From Adiantum capillus-veneris (Eukaryota > Streptophyta > Polypodiopsida > Polypodiales > Pteridaceae), in the NCBI GenBank assembly GCA_014529385.2, contig CM043964.1, forward strand, positions 131,477,420 through 131,541,419: a stretch of DNA of 64,000 nucleotides, in the 5' to 3' direction. This document shows, in pieces, positions 10,271 to 24,299 of this stretch. The notes beneath the pieces were generated by a model. The model was not told where the DNA came from. It ran no database searches and saw only the letters and a program-made list of their open reading frames with translations. Within the stretch, counting starts at the first letter, position 1, and the number at the start of each line of letters is the position of its first letter. The translations under genes and the position numbers were made by a program.

Positions 10271-13200
10271 TGGACAGGCAAATTAGAAATTTCCCACACA
10301 ATCTGTCTCTAGCAAGCTTGTCTATCCCCTTTTTGAAGGTTTTGTTGGGCTTGGTTCAATTTTGAAGCTTTGACCATCAATTTTTCTACTTTTCAGAGTT
10401 ATGGTCATCGGCACCAAAATAAGGTTTTCGACATTTTTTTAAAAAATCCTTTTGGCCCCGAATGATGGTGTGGTGTAAAATGTTACTTATCCTACTCCTA
10501 TAAACTGAAATAGATACACAAACAGTACAGAAAGGACAATGAAGTGTGTGGTGAAACAGTGATTTTCAAGCATGGGAAAATCAAAGAATGAAATACTCTC
10601 TTGTACTTCACTCACAGCTTTCTTTGCTCATAAGGAGTAGCACTGGCTAGTCTCGGACTCCAGTCTCTACTAAGCACTAAACCTACGTCTAGCTGCTTTA
10701 CTGTCTATGTGTAAGCGTAATGGGTGTCAAAAGATTTGGGAGGGGTTTTTACGTACACTAAGTCACTCACCACCCACCTAAGGATCAACTTCCCCGGTAG
10801 CAGCACCACTGTTAGCGGGTCGTTGTCGATGGTACAACATAGCTTTTTTGTACTAACATAATGTCAATATGCAAGAAAGCGACTCGGGAGACGATGAGAG
10901 TGTCAATCTCAACAAAGTGAACTCAGAGGGCTACTCATACTATGACAAAAGAAAATAAACTTCTTCCTAGTCAGAGAATCAGTCTGCGTCCAATCTCACC
11001 ACTCTAGGTCAGCACGCCTTTACGTCATCCAAACGAATCTGGAATGCAATGAAACTTAAGGAGAGGTATTACAATGCCTAAGGGCACAATTCTAACAAGC
11101 TCTGCAACCATCTCGGAAGATACATAAATCACGATCCATCACAAAAAATGTGCAACTCAAACAGAACTATACGAAAAGGTCTCTCTTAACACTAGCTTAA
11201 GTGTCCTGAGATACTAAGTGTCCTATTTTTCTACCAAGTTTTGTCAATTTATTTTTCAAGCTAGAAAGAAGTTTTTTTACACCTTGCTTCTACCATAGAT
11301 TGGTTATGAGGGAAAGAAAACACTGGATTTTTCTCCATATCAAAATACAATCTGTATGGAGAGAATTTTGGTAAGTTCTAAGACATAAATTTTAGTAAAA
11401 TTTCAAGCTATTTTGCCAAAATAATCATAAAATTATTATATCTTTTTATAGAGATGGCCTTTTTTATGTTTATAAAATCCAAGTGTTAGGCCTTAGTGTT
11501 ACAAAACAATGGAAGGCACTTCAAAGATAAGTTTTCAAGTCACATGCAAGCTATAGACATAATTTCATACTTGAGCATGTGCTGAATAAGAGCATAATTT
11601 TGGTCTTCCAAAGGTCTCCTCATGAAATTGGTACTATTCTAGTGCAATTTGACAACTACAAATGACTTTATATGTTTAAACCAAGAAACTACGTATTTTT
11701 TGGGCTCCTTAACTCAATTAAATCTTGTTGCTTGAACTCTAGCTTGAATTTTTTATCATGCAAAAACTCTTGAAAATCTTGAGTTCTCCATAATAACATT
11801 GAAACCAAGTTTTTAAGCACCCCAATTGTGTATGTACCACATAATTTGATACATTTAGTTGATTTACATGGAAAGTTTGATATTATTTGAGGTTTTGAAT
11901 GCTTACGTCTCAAGAATGAGAATATTTTGAAAGTTTCTCTAATGCAGTTTTGAATATTTAAAATGATCCATTAATTGTTTCATACCAAAGCCCTTCTACT
12001 TGCCACCTTGAGTGCTCAATGGAAAGGGCAAGCAATGTATCACTTTTTGAAATTCACAAATACATCAAAAACAGATTTTTCTTTGTATACAACGATATGC
12101 TTGAAATGACCATATCAAACACATGGAACTTTCCATTATTTAATATACTCTAAAGTAAAATGTTTTGCACATGAAACTTTCAATTATCCATAGCAAAATT
12201 GTGGAAGAGTCACCTAAAATTTTCTACAAGGTCGCTTTATTTTTTCTTGAGCTTATAAAGGCGATTTCTTCAAAGCGTCAATCACAGTCTTACGAGGGTC
12301 AACTTGATGAGTATAGTTCTTAATCATGATATATTCTAAAATGCAAGGTTATATTTTTAAAAGACCTCTATCTAACATATTTAAGCATATCAAGAGGGTT
12401 TTCTTAAATAAACCGTCTAATGCAAGTAGCATTTAATTTAAATTTGTTAAAAAAGGACACTTAAAGTGTCCCGTTTTGGCATTAAACTAGTGTTAATTAA
12501 GCATGGAAACACTTATCCAAGGTCAAAACATAAAAAAACAACCATTTAAAACCTCAAATCAATGCATTTAGCTCACAAACAATGTGTCCCGAACCACAAC
12601 AAAATTGGGAATGGTTACACTTAAATTGTAGCGCAAGAGACAAGGAATACATTGTGCTATTTGGAAATGAATTCTGATTACCAGTCTATGAGAAAAGTGG
12701 ATTACAATATGTAGCAGCAAGAGGCTTCTCATAGTGAACGTTCAAAATCCTCCAAGCGAATGATTTTTTCTTTTGTCTAAACTAAGGGTTTTGACTTAAA
12801 GGCTAAGGGGCCTTTCCCATGGCCATTCGGCCACTTACACGGGGTGTAGACTCAGAGAGGTTAAGAGGGCATTCCAAAATATATTACAATTGAGAATCCT
12901 CATAAGCTAAATTACACCGCTTCTTTAAAAAAAATGAGCGAGTACTACAAGGTTTGGTGTACATTCGTCTTTTGCGTGTCAGTCCGTTGTGTCCACCAAA
13001 CAATCACTGTTTGTAATCTATTGGATTTTGACATCTGTAAACATTGAGATTTCTAGTATGCACTCTTTGCAAATTGCTCTTATGATGACATTTTTTGTTA
13101 AGATGTCATCTCTATACGAGACAATTATTAAAAAATGATTCAAATATTTAGCACAGTGCATTCAGGTTCCAATAATAGAATTCACACATATTTCACAATC

Positions 13201-14540
13201 AAAGTATTAGTCAATTTATAATGACAACAAGATATATATCAAAGTATGGGTTATAATCATATAATTTCATGCATGTCACACAATCAAAGACATTGGTGAA
13301 ACCATAACAATAAGGCTTATCAAATACATTGGTTGAATCTTCCCAACCATACACATTAAAGACATATCACACTTGAAAAAATAGTGCTAAACCATAAGAA
13401 GAGATGTTATCAAAGACATTGGTTCACATTTCGATTGTTGTAAAGCAATAGCCACTTTTGTGTCTTTTAGAAACTATTGTACAAAATTATCCAACACTAT
13501 GTAAGCTATCTAAATAGAAAATTCTTTCAGGAAATTATAGCCAACACTCAATATGAGTTGAGAAAAATAGTAGAAAGCTAAATGAAGGTATGATTCAGAA
13601 GGTGTCTTTCCATGGCCATATTTGATAACTAATTTATGGAGATGGACAATTTTTTGCTATCCTCTTTTGAAAACAAATAACATGTCTAGCTAAACTCCCA
13701 TTCATTATTAATGAAAACTTTAGAAAGATCCTATACGTACATGCAAGCAACATAGTATTCTAGGTGAGAATGCAACCTATTTCATGTCTCTTTACAAACT
13801 TAACTCAAACTACATAGGCTCTGGTATAATCTAAAGACATCCTCCTTGTGGTCCTACATGCATTAGTTCATGGATGAAACCCCATCCCAAATGTATTTCT
13901 TCCTCTTTCTTGTCAATGTACCTCTAGAAATCCAATTGCAAAGACAACATGTACCTGATCGCTACTTTCAACGACAAAAGAGGAAATAAAACTCAATGAA
14001 GGAATTTTTAACCAATATACTTCAAAATCTTTGGACTGAAGTACATGGAGCATTAGATTCTAATCATTGAGGAAATGAAAAGGTCATTGATATCAATTAG
14101 TATTTGATGATGCTCAAAGTTTAATTTAGTGGAGCACTTGTGACATAGTTTTCGTTCATCGTAATGATGCACCAGTTTGAAATTCAAACATGGCTGTTGT
14201 ACTTGGTAGGGCTCTTTGGGCTCAAGGTCATTGATGAACTCCAACATGAACCTTGATTTTTATCCTCCCACCTTGCTTCCTTCTAGAAACAAATTCAAAT
14301 TCTTGTGATTTTGAGCGGTTGGTAGGTGTACCTCGACCCAGATTGGGTTCTTTAAGACAAAATACTTTTAAAACTTGCTAAATTCTTTGGAAAAAGTAGT
14401 CTATATGATGAGTGAGTTATTATCATCTCATCCGTACATAATGATGCCAATTTTTAACAATTTTCATGCTCTCTCATTGGTATGATAAGGGGTTGTTTCA
14501 TTTGAATCAAACTACCTATAGTCATTTGTGTCAACACGGA
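10271..14540. other. AT-rich region without a supported gene
   Basis: No ORF with a recognisable domain is present on either strand. Short repeats of ATCAAAGACATTGGT-type sequence lie at about 13,285-13,430. A 64-codon minus frame at 14,053-14,247 has no motif. The stretch is probably old retroelement or intergenic DNA. Confidence 0.55.
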
Positions 14541-14575
14541 TGGCTAGAGGTGCCAACTCACTCTCTCTCTCTCTC

Positions 14576-14952
<377 letters not shown>

Positions 14953-15450
14953 GCACAAATATTGAAGAGCAGCAGAGTCGCTAGTAGGTTCATGCGTTGC
15001 TAAATGGATGAGATGTGCTGCCAAGGCATCCTTTAGCAAGTGCTTTGCAACTTCTTAGATTTACAACAAGTTGATGGAGTGGATGACTTTCGATTGCCTT
15101 GCATGTCCTCTAGAGCCGCTCAATTACTCCGTCCAATGTGTAGCTTACAATTGTGAATTCTAAACATATCGCTTCAGACCTAGAAGATTTTGAGAAATTT
15201 CAGGGAGATACTAAAAATTATTAAATAATTTAGTAAAATTTTGAAACTTTCCGCTCGGAAGATTAGTAAAAAGGTAGTAAATTGTACGTTTGCAGAAATG
15301 GTTTTTTCAAAGAAAAAAAGATCCAATAAGTTCGATGACCAAAAGCTACGCATGTGCATCACTAACAGGTCCTCACTACATCGGATTTATTTTTTATGTC
15401 TCTTGGAATTGTTCTCGTGAATAAACATTTTTTTCATTTTCTTTATCCGC

Positions 15451-15466
15451 TTCTTCTTCTTCTTCT

Positions 15467-15527
<61 letters not shown>

Positions 15528-15532
15528 ACAAC
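15451..15532. repeat. Compound (TTC)n(CT)n(CA)n microsatellite
   Basis: TTC trinucleotides pass into CT and then CA dinucleotides. The sequence just upstream (TCTCTTGGAATTGTTCTCG) faintly resembles the repeat module at 14.6-14.8 kb. Confidence 0.95.
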
Positions 15533-15599
15533 AAGGAGGAGAAAGCTTCACAAACCCTTTTCCGCTCAAGAACCACAAAGTGGAAGGCTTGTCTAAGCT

Positions 15600-17879
15600 A
15601 CCAGTTCACATGCGACCCACCGGACTGGTACACTTCCTGCACCTTTTTGTGGTGTTGTCAGGCTCTTGCTTCTGTTGCGTTGATTGGACGATGATGGGAT
15701 GTTCCACTGATGGGTGGCCTTCTCGTGGCCTTACTAGCCTGGAACACTTTTGAATGCACTTGGACACAAGTCATCATGCAAGCTCGCATTGTGGGAAATA
15801 GGGAGATGCATAGTCTAAATGGGTGCTCCAAGTGCGTCTCTTTTCATTGGTATAGTTCAACAAGAATCATGTGCCCAAGGGTTGAACCTAGCCTAAGATA
15901 ATAGAGGTTACATTAGGGAAAATATGAACCCCAAATGGGCCCTTTAGGGTCAAAGATGCTTTTGGAATATACTCTCTACACTAATGAGAATGGGGTTGTG
16001 GCCACACGATCCCACCAATTTTTGCATCTTTTTGAATGGCCATAACGCCATAACTTGAGCAATTTAGCTTCAAATTTGTTGGACAAAAGTGCATTTACAT
16101 CGTATTGCCGAGATATTTCCATAGATGAGCTTGAGCTTGACCAAGCATCACTTCAAAGTATATTGCTACATATAATATTTGTAGGAATTTCATTTTTTCT
16201 CTCATATGTCACATATGCTTTTGCTTTCGCTTAAGCAATTCACTTGCAATGACTTGGGTATGATTTCTGTAAACCAACCTTGAGAATAGATTTAGGTTTA
16301 TGTTGAGTTTAAGATTAAATTAGATTTGGATTTAAAGTACCTGACATCGACATCGTCTTGGATTTGGCACACCATCTTAGCATAGGAAATTGAATTGGCA
16401 AGGCCAATTATTCTCTTGGTTTTGCGGTTGCTTGAATCTTCTTGCAAAGTGGCTATTTTTTACAAGGAATTATTTTCTCTTGCTAGCACAACACGAAATC
16501 GCCATGGATTTAGACATTGAAATGAAGCATACGTTTGATTTTGAAAATCCTGCACAAGTTCCACTTGCCCCCCTTGGACACAAAAATGTGAAATGTCCCT
16601 TGGCCCAACACGAATCTGTAGAAAGAGACAACGACCAATTCCATGCATTTTGATGACCTTGTCCCTTGTGGGTAAGAGATCCTCCCCATGTTGCTTGCCC
16701 AACAACACCAATTTTCTTGTCCACAATTTTCATGAACATGCAAGCAAGAAGGCAGAGACCATGCCTTCCCTTTGCCGAAAATAGACATGATACCAATCAA
16801 AAGCCTAGAGGTAGGAAACCTAGTTCTCCACCTAGCCCTATGCCAGAGGAAACCAATACTTAAAGCAAAATTTTCCGAGCTTATACAAATTCGAGCAACA
16901 TAAAACAAGGCACATCAGTATAAAATATATACATTAGGAAAAATATGAACCCCAAAGGTGCCTTGTAAGAGCAACCAATAAGATTTCAGTCAACAATAGG
17001 ACATAAAAGGGGGGGCATGGATAGCCAATATCTACGTACCTCAAAGCCTCCTCCCAACTGACTTGAAGTCTTCAAATCTTGGTGTTACCCCAATTTGCTA
17101 TGGGTGAATGGTCTCTTTTTCAAATGTCCAAGGGTTTTGGCCAAGTGTGAAGGCCAACCAAAAAACCAAAAAAATAGATATTGTCGACTTGTTGGAGGAA
17201 CTGCAAGGCTCTCTTCCAATCTTTCACACCAAAGAAAGTAAAAAATTTGATTGTTGTGCCACCATGTTTGTAATCCTTTGGTTGATTAGGCACAATGCCT
17301 GGATGTGGAAAGTAGAGATATCCCTACGGGCTCCAACCATTGTACCCAGGTGGTGGTGGAGTTGGTGGCAGCAGCGGTGATTGCACTGGATTAGGATAGT
17401 TGCACCATGTTTGGAAAGACTCTCCCAATTGGAAAAGAAGACTGATAGGGCTGTGAAGCTCGTCGAGAAGAAATTGTAGGTACTCTGTAGAATGCTTTGT
17501 GTGTTCTTGGTAAGGCCAGTATGCTTTTAGAAAAGCACATGAATGGAGCTCTCATACCACTTTAGCAGAAGGGCATCACGTACCAACAAAAAGGAACATA
17601 TTGAACATGCTTTCAACACTTCAAACAATTGAACGCAAAGAGATGCATGACACACTAGGCATGGAGTGGAAAAGTTCCACCCAAAAAGAGGATTGGCTCC
17701 AAACAATGGTGCCCCTTTTGATATTTCTTTATATTTCTTCACATTAGGACTTGTTTGGGGTCTTGTTGGGCCCTTTAAATTGGATGCCTAGTAAATCACA
17801 GAAAATCCATGCCATATTATCCCAGGTGCAATGGACAAGCAGAGAGCAGTAACAAAACCATCAAGACCATTCACACCAA
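15600..17879. other. Region without a supported gene
   Basis: Overlapping open frames on both strands at 16,390-16,908 (up to 132 codons) contradict one another and none has a motif. A short direct repeat, ATATGAACCCCAAA with flanking similarity, occurs at about 15,917 and 16,942 and could be degraded terminal repeats. No coding call is made. Confidence 0.45.
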
Positions 17880-18458
17880 GATTGTGCAAAAGGAGCCACA
17901 CCAGTGGGATCTTAAGCTCCAAACTGCTCTATGGGCCTACAGAACAGCTTATAAAATCACCAATGAAATCTGACACCATTCAAAATGGTGTATGGTACTG
18001 AAGCTGTAGTGCCTATGGAATTCGTGATTCCCAGTCTCAGGATGGTGGTTGAGTATGGATTGGATTTCAATCACAATATTAAACATAGACTGGAGGAATT
18101 AGCACAGTTGAATGAGTTAAGATAACATGCTATGCTGGAACAAGAGATTGTTCAGCAAAGAAGGAAGCACTGACATAATACACGAATCAAAGTTAGGGAG
18201 TTCCAGAAGGGCAAATTGGTTTTTCTCTATCAATCCAAATTGGGCCCTAAGAAACCAAATTTAAAGATAGTTGGGGCTGGTCCGTATGAAGTTGACTGGG
18301 TATTTTCCAATGGCACAGTAAGGTTGAAGGATTTATCTAGATTACTACTGCCAGGTGTTTACAATGGGGCCAAGATCAAGCTATATTATTCTAATGAGAA
18401 AGAGAGTACTAGAGAAGAAGATACTCGCATTCGGGTACTGATGTCCAGGAAGTTTTAG
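17880..18458 (+). pseudogene. Ty3/gypsy integrase C-terminal region, decayed
   Basis: The plus strand encodes WDLKLQTALWAYRTAYK, the characteristic end of the plant gypsy integrase core. A second frame then gives the MVYGTEAVVPMEF type of sequence. The clean ORF 18,216-18,458 contains KGKLVFLYQSKLGPKKPNLK followed by GAGPYEVDWVF, the integrase C-terminal tail that binds DNA in active elements. Frame changes and several stops lie between 17,970 and 18,215, so the gene is dead. Upstream reverse transcriptase is not recognisable, so only the 3' end of pol survives. Confidence 0.75.
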
Positions 18459-18960
18459 AATCAGCCATTCTAAACCTCTTCCATGTACAACCAGTACCAG
18501 AACCAGTTACGGTGTGAGAAGAGTCTCAGTATGATAAAGCAATACCAATGGCAGAGTCAGTAAAGTGTCAGCACCAGTACTAGTTTTTATGAGGAAAAGG
18601 GTGAGTGGGAATGCATGTGATAATCATTAAAGGGTATATGGGGGAGTATTAGCCAATGCATGTGTGCCACGTCGTCAACGATGCACAAAACTCTAGGAAC
18701 GGTAAGTAGTGGAGTTTTTATGGTGCGAATGCATATAACAGTAAGGCGAGTAGGTATTCTTCCTCACAAATCCCCTAGGTGATACCTATCTGCTATTACA
18801 CACTCGCCATCGCCAAGCTCTGAGGCCTCTTCACCACAACGACAAACCTCCTCGTCAGAAGAATCTCTTGATCACTGTCTCTCCCTACCCGCACACCTAT
18901 TGCAGCTTTGACTATCCAAGTAAGTCTTCTTCCTCTCAAGACTTACCATCCTCACAGTGT
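18459..18960 (+). other. Possible polypurine tract and degraded LTR
   Basis: After the integrase stop the sequence reaches a purine-rich tract (GGTATATGGGGGAG, about 18,633-18,646) followed by TATTAG. This resembles the usual plant LTR border of polypurine tract then TGTTAG, with one base changed. A second LTR for comparison was not found, so the end is unknown. There is no gene in this stretch. Confidence 0.4.
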
Positions 18961-19985
18961 ATGGGCAAAAGGAAAATGTCGGAGAAGATGTAGGATACCA
19001 TATATGAAACTTTGGCAATCATTAACTCTCTTAAAGCTTCTCTACCACTTATTCCACATAGCAAGATACAAAGATATGTATTCACTGAGTAGGCCAAAAC
19101 GCTACTACGACTTTGGGATTTGCATGTGGTGGTACAAGCTACAAGGATATATTTTGACACAACCATAATCAAACAGGTTATTGATTCTTTCAATGTCGAG
19201 GATGGCAGTGTTGTTGTAAACAATGTAAAAGTCACAGCAACTCCTGATGCAATAGCTTTTGCTTTCAAGATGCCTAATGAACCAAAGTCAACCACAATGT
19301 CTGCAAAACAGATAAGTTCAGGTCTAAAAGAGGAAGAAGCAACCAAGAAGAAACAAAATTCTAGTGCACAAGGGATTCCAGTAGAGCAGGTATGTACGTC
19401 CCCATAGCTTACAATTTTGTTGTTGAAGCTGTTAGCTTGAAGAATAATCCCACGTATGTGTCAGAAAAGTTGTTTGCTATGCTGCTTGTAAAAAGATTAT
19501 ATGCTACAACCAAAACCAACTTATGCCAGATCTTATCTCAGAATGTGCTACAACAGATTGCCAAGCTAAAATTGTAGAATGTTTTCAAAGCTTGGTATGT
19601 TTGGAAATTTCTTTACTGGGTGACTGCTCCAGAAGCTAATTACCAGGTAAGGGTGGATTGGGGTATGAAACCCATTCCAGAGACTAATAATGTAGAGCTA
19701 TCTTCAGACAAGGAAGATCTAGGTAATCAGTTGGCTTTAACTGGACAAAAGAGGAAGGCTACACAAGAGGTAGGCAGTAGTTCAAAGAAACCGAAGGTTA
19801 TATTGGCCAAAAGTAGTGCTTTTTTAAAGCAACTGGAGAGCCAAGTCTTTGCCTGCTACAAAACAGACTCCAGCATAGACCAATGCTCACAAGGGCCAGC
19901 AAGAAGAGCGGACTCTAGCAAACAGCATTGCTGGAAAAGACCAGCAAGAAATGTCCAGTGCAGGATAGGTGGCAACGAATACTAA
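18961..19985 (+). pseudogene. Unrecognised plus-strand retroelement ORF, N-terminal part
   Basis: The ORF begins MGKRKMSEKM and has in-frame TAG codons near 18,991 and 19,090. It then reads openly to about 19,407, through a part with VNNVKVTATPDAIAFAFKMP. Later open pieces (19,392-19,577; 19,620-19,985) are in other frames and end in a Lys/Ser-rich segment. The pattern resembles the poorly annotated gag-like ORFs of plant retroelements, but I cannot name a family. It follows the LTR-like stretch in the same orientation. Confidence 0.4.
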
Positions 19986-20488
19986 CATGGGAAAGGGTTT
20001 GGAACCTACCAGTCTAGCCAACATAATTTCTTTCAGTGAATTGGCTTTATAAATAGCCAAGAAGGATAGACTGCAGCAGTTACAATATCATCCTCTCAAA
20101 GGCCGACTTATTCTTCAGAAACCTAATTTTGCTACTTTACCATACATGGCTCTTGTCACAGTTTATGAGCCAATCCACTCTGACCTGGCAATAGTAGTAG
20201 ATGGTTGCTTACTTCTTATCCAGTCATCATGGAACACAATTTTCAATTCCTTGGGATAGATGATGGATGCATCAGCTTCGAATGATGAAGTGACTAAGCT
20301 CAAAGAGGAGTTGGGAAGCAACCAACAGCAAGTTCAAAAGCTGAAGCAGGATATAGGCGCATAATTTTTGAGGGATAGTATTGCTGAAAATTAGTCATCT
20401 CGAAAAATTAAAGAGCTAAAAGCAAAGCTGGGCAAGCTTGAAATGCAGAATAGGCAGTTGACTAAAAACAAAGTAGAAGCTACCAGAA

Positions 20489-21206
20489 ATGCTGAGACTT
20501 CACACCATGTTGAGAATAAAGAGGGTAGACTTCAACGCGCTGCTAACTAACCACACTGCATTGAAGGCTTCTCGTACAGAAAGGTATTTATATAATAGCT
20601 TGGCTGATATTCTGACTCCTGAGGGCAACGTCACTCTAAATATGGACAATCTGAAGGCACTTATGGAGACCATACAGAGTGATTTGCAAGACAAGCTTTC
20701 TGAATATAATAGTGCTTTGGCAAATCAAGCTATCCTGGATTATATTCATAATCAAAATGATCCTGATGAGGATTCTGAGAAGGAATAATGGTAGGAGGAG
20801 GAAGGGGAGTACAACCCATCCAATAAACCTGATGATAATGATAATACTCCTCCTTCCCCACCTTTAGGCTTTGGAGCTGGTGGATCAGTTGCTACAAGGG
20901 GAAGTGCACCCAACAATGACCAGCCAGATCAACAGAAGGACCAGTCAAACCAGCAGTCGGGGGAGCAGTGGTCTGATTGATCGACAGCCAGGTAGTGGAC
21001 AAAAGGGAAACACTGAAGATACTGTAGTACACCAGTCACGTCACATCACGGCCAGCAAAGGAAAAACCAAATCTATGACTGAGTCCTTAAAGGGTGGTGA
21101 TGAGCAACATTCATTAAAGCTCATCACACTGAACAAGAGATTAATACATCAACAAGCTCATCACACTGAACAAGAGAGTAAGACATCAACAAGCTCATCA
21201 CACTGA
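20489..21206 (+). pseudogene. Helical and Gln/Ser-rich ORF pieces, continuation of the unknown block
   Basis: A 99-residue helical ORF (20,489-20,788) ends in an acidic tail (NQNDPDEDSEKE) and is followed in other frames by a Gln/Asn/Ser-rich segment (20,871-21,206). The upstream 20,250-20,480 stretch reads as coiled-coil-like Lys/Glu/Leu sequence with stops. This looks like one long decayed protein, with no domain recognised. Confidence 0.35.
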
Positions 21207-21405
21207 ACAAGAGATTAAGACATCAACAAGCTCCTATTACTAGGATGTATTTGGAGGATGATACTCTTATCTATGATCTAGAGCACTTTCATTAAAGCTC
21301 ATCACACTGAACAAGAGATTAAGACATCAACAAGCTCCTATTACTAGGATGTATTTGGAGGATGATACTCTTATCTATGATCTAGAGCACTTTCAAAGAC
21401 TGTAT
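21107..21405 (+). repeat. Local tandem duplication inside the unknown ORF block
   Basis: The unit CATTAAAGCTCATCACACTG...CATCAACAAGCTC is iterated from 21,111. A segment of about 108 bp ending in TATGATCTAGAGCACTTTC occurs at 21,181-21,294 and again at 21,289-21,402. Confidence 0.85.
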
Positions 21406-22932
21406 GTTGGAGCCAAAGAAATGATTCGGCACTAGAAATCAGTTGCCTTCCATGATCAAGAGTTGTGCCAATTGTCTGAGCATCCCAACAGAATCCAACT
21501 GTTGGAAAGGGTACCTGAGTGGGCGTTGAATTTTGATGATAAGATAGCCAATCCACATTGGCAGTGAGACAGTCCACTGCAAACCAACACTCTCTAGCTC
21601 TTGAACTAGATCTACTGCTTGGAAACAGGCCTACATACAAGTGTATGAAGGAATTTAGAACTCAACTGAAAGAAGTTTTACTTCAAATGCAAATTGTAAG
21701 AGGAGTTTTGGACCAGAGGATGTAGGCTATCATTAAAATACCAGTATTATAGCAACAAGGGACCTCAAACTCAAATGAAAATAGGAGAACAAACAACTAC
21801 TCTCCGAAGGCTCTTTCAACTCGTCCGAGTAACTAGGAGATGATGCAGCAAGAGAACCAAGCTGTTCTCGATTTTCTAGAGTTTGTGTCAGTTCTCTGGT
21901 ATGAATTACCTGCTAAAGAGGCTGAATTTCCCTGATTTTTCTCAGCTTTGTATCCTCACCATCTAGAACCAGTGGATTGGCTCACCTACTTCAATATCAC
22001 TAATGACCTTCAAGACTGGTATGAGCAAGCCACTGTGGAATGGAAACCTAGAAATCACTGATCAATGATGCTCTCAAAGTGGATGATACGATGGAGCTTC
22101 ACGGAGAAATGCAGAGGGTCAAACTCTATATGGGATAGTGGAAGATCCAACTCCGTGGCTTAATGAAGATCACAAATCAGTTGCTTCAAGTGACTATGGA
22201 GTCTTTCAAAATCCCTGAAAAGGATATAGCTGCTAAACCACGACTGGGGCCAAAGTATAGAGAAATGGTTGAGATTCTCTTTGAAGCTAGAATCAAGACA
22301 AATCAGCCTCTTCCGTAGGGATGGATCCATACAGTCTTGCATTGCCATAAATTGGCCGGAACCCGTATGACAAAGGGAAAACGACACCAAAACCTACAAT
22401 CCTCTCACGCCTTATGAATTTGAGATGTCCACTGAAATGCGGGATCCGCTTGAGCAAGAGACTATTTACAGACTTATCAGAAGGACAATGCTAGCACTAG
22501 GACTTTTGAGGCGCCAACACGGACAAAGGGCAAGAGGAAGCGGGTTCAGTGGAAGGATATTGGGTAGTTCCATCTCAGAAGCAGACAGTGGATTTTCTCA
22601 ATTGAGCACTGGATATTCCTTGGATGGGCACCCTTGGATGCGCATCAGCCTTGACTGCAAAGGAGCAATTCATGGTGCAAATAGTGGAATTAAGGAATCC
22701 ACTTGTAGAGCAGAAAGTGAATCTTGACAATGATAAAAAAAGAATTGATTGGGTTGTAGAAAATTACATGCGTCTTCAACATTCCACTGAAAACCTTAGA
22801 TGGTGCATTGACCACTTTACTCACCTTCCTATGGGATTCAAAAAGAAACAACAAAAGCAGAGGTCTATGGGGCTCCTTGTTAAACTTGGAGGTGCTCATA
22901 AGAGACGTTGTCGTGCAGCTCCGCTGCCATGA
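21406..22932 (+). pseudogene. Decayed C-terminal part of the unknown plus-strand block
   Basis: Open pieces with frequent stops end in two overlapping frames: 22,425-22,727 and 22,624-22,932. The second contains VQIVELRNPLVEQKVNLDND and a basic tail ending RRCRAAPLP. No family is recognised. It is probably the same degenerate retroelement as 18,961-21,206. Confidence 0.3.
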
Positions 22933-24299
22933 AGAGGAAAAGAGTAGAGAAATGCAAGATAAGCTTCTTTACAGCCTACACATTTAGTGAGTAGTGATCA
23001 GGGCTTGTTAATAGGCCAAGCTTAATGATTAATGTATGCCAGATGAGACTTAAAAGGGCCAACAAATGCCTTAATGATTTCAGTAATGAGTATGCTTGAA
23101 GTGAGCACAAATGGAAGATTATGATCTAGAACTGCAATGCTTGAAGTGCTCTACCGGCCTATCTCTACGGCTCGTCGATTGGAGCTACGGTGAAGAAGTT
23201 ATGGCAGTTCGAAGTTTGAGTCGATTGTAGATCCGTACCGGATTGGGCAACTGTAGCTGAGGTGACAGAAATGAAATGAATGCACAGGCTTGAAGTGCTC
23301 ACTTTGTGGAGCACGTCTGTCTTTTCAGATCAGTGATCGAAGTTACGGTTGCCAAGATATTGGTCGTTGAAGATTCACCGGGGGCCGGTTCCGTACCGGT
23401 TCGGTCGGCTCGGCTAGTGTCTCAGCTGGGAGTTTTGTCTATCGTCCAGGTTTTGGAATGCGGGAGCAATAATAGCTTGATGAGTCTCATGCCTGGGATG
23501 CCATTTCATGCAGTGCTTGGCCGGCAGTGGTTGTGATTGGCAATACCCGGCTAACAGGAATAAAACTCTGACACTTTCTATCGGATGTGATGGGAAGGCC
23601 TTACTTCAATGCAATCACTCATACTTGCGTCTAGCATGCTAATGAAACTATTCGAGGCCATTTATGGGCACGGCAATTCACAAAAATATCCCTAGCCAGG
23701 GAATATTGGAAATAATGATGTCGTCGGCATGTATACCAAATGTGGTGTTTGAAGCAATGGAAGCTTCAGTTGATATGCATGTTAAATGAGGTGCCCTTTG
23801 AGAGCTGCTCGAAGATGTCGTGCTTAGCATTGCCTTGACCGACATGTGTACCAAATATGGTGCCTTCAATCTTTTTCTGTGGAGAAACTCCTTAGTAGAC
23901 ATGTATGCTTAACGTGGTGCCCAAAGGCCGCCCACTAAGTCAGGCCACCCACCTTGTAAACTAAAGGGGTTAGGGTCTGAAGCTAAGAAAGAAGGAGGGG
24001 CCAAACGCGTGGCCGCAACGAGAATAAAATTGCTCAAGGAATGGGGAGCTCGCAACGAGCGCAGTGATGCTCGGATGACACCGATCAAGAAGCAAGAAAT
24101 GCTCAGCTTGTAGGGGCCCTCCTTTTTGGCACCGGTTTCGTCAGTTTTCGTGCTGCTCTAGACCGTCTCCTGCCACGTCATAGGGCCGACTCCCGCGCCA
24201 CGTCGATGACGCCGGCGCCACTGCTTAGGAAGAAAAGAGCTATTAATAGGGGATGATCCTGCATGAGAAATGAAAGGAAAAGAGGAGCTATCAACAAGG
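22933..24299. other. Region without a supported gene
   Basis: A short 23,306-23,536 frame ends MPFHAVLGRQWL, which resembles the end of a retropepsin, but no catalytic DSG/DTG is seen. A loosely repeated motif (ATGTGTACCAAATATGGTGC and variants) occurs about four times between 23,729 and 23,925. Confidence 0.45.

Noticed and set aside
16390-16908. Six overlapping open frames on both strands
   Set aside because: Mutually contradictory, no domain, no homologous second copy in the window.
23306-23536. Retropepsin-like end MPFHAVLGRQWL
   Set aside because: No DSG or DTG active site in frame upstream.
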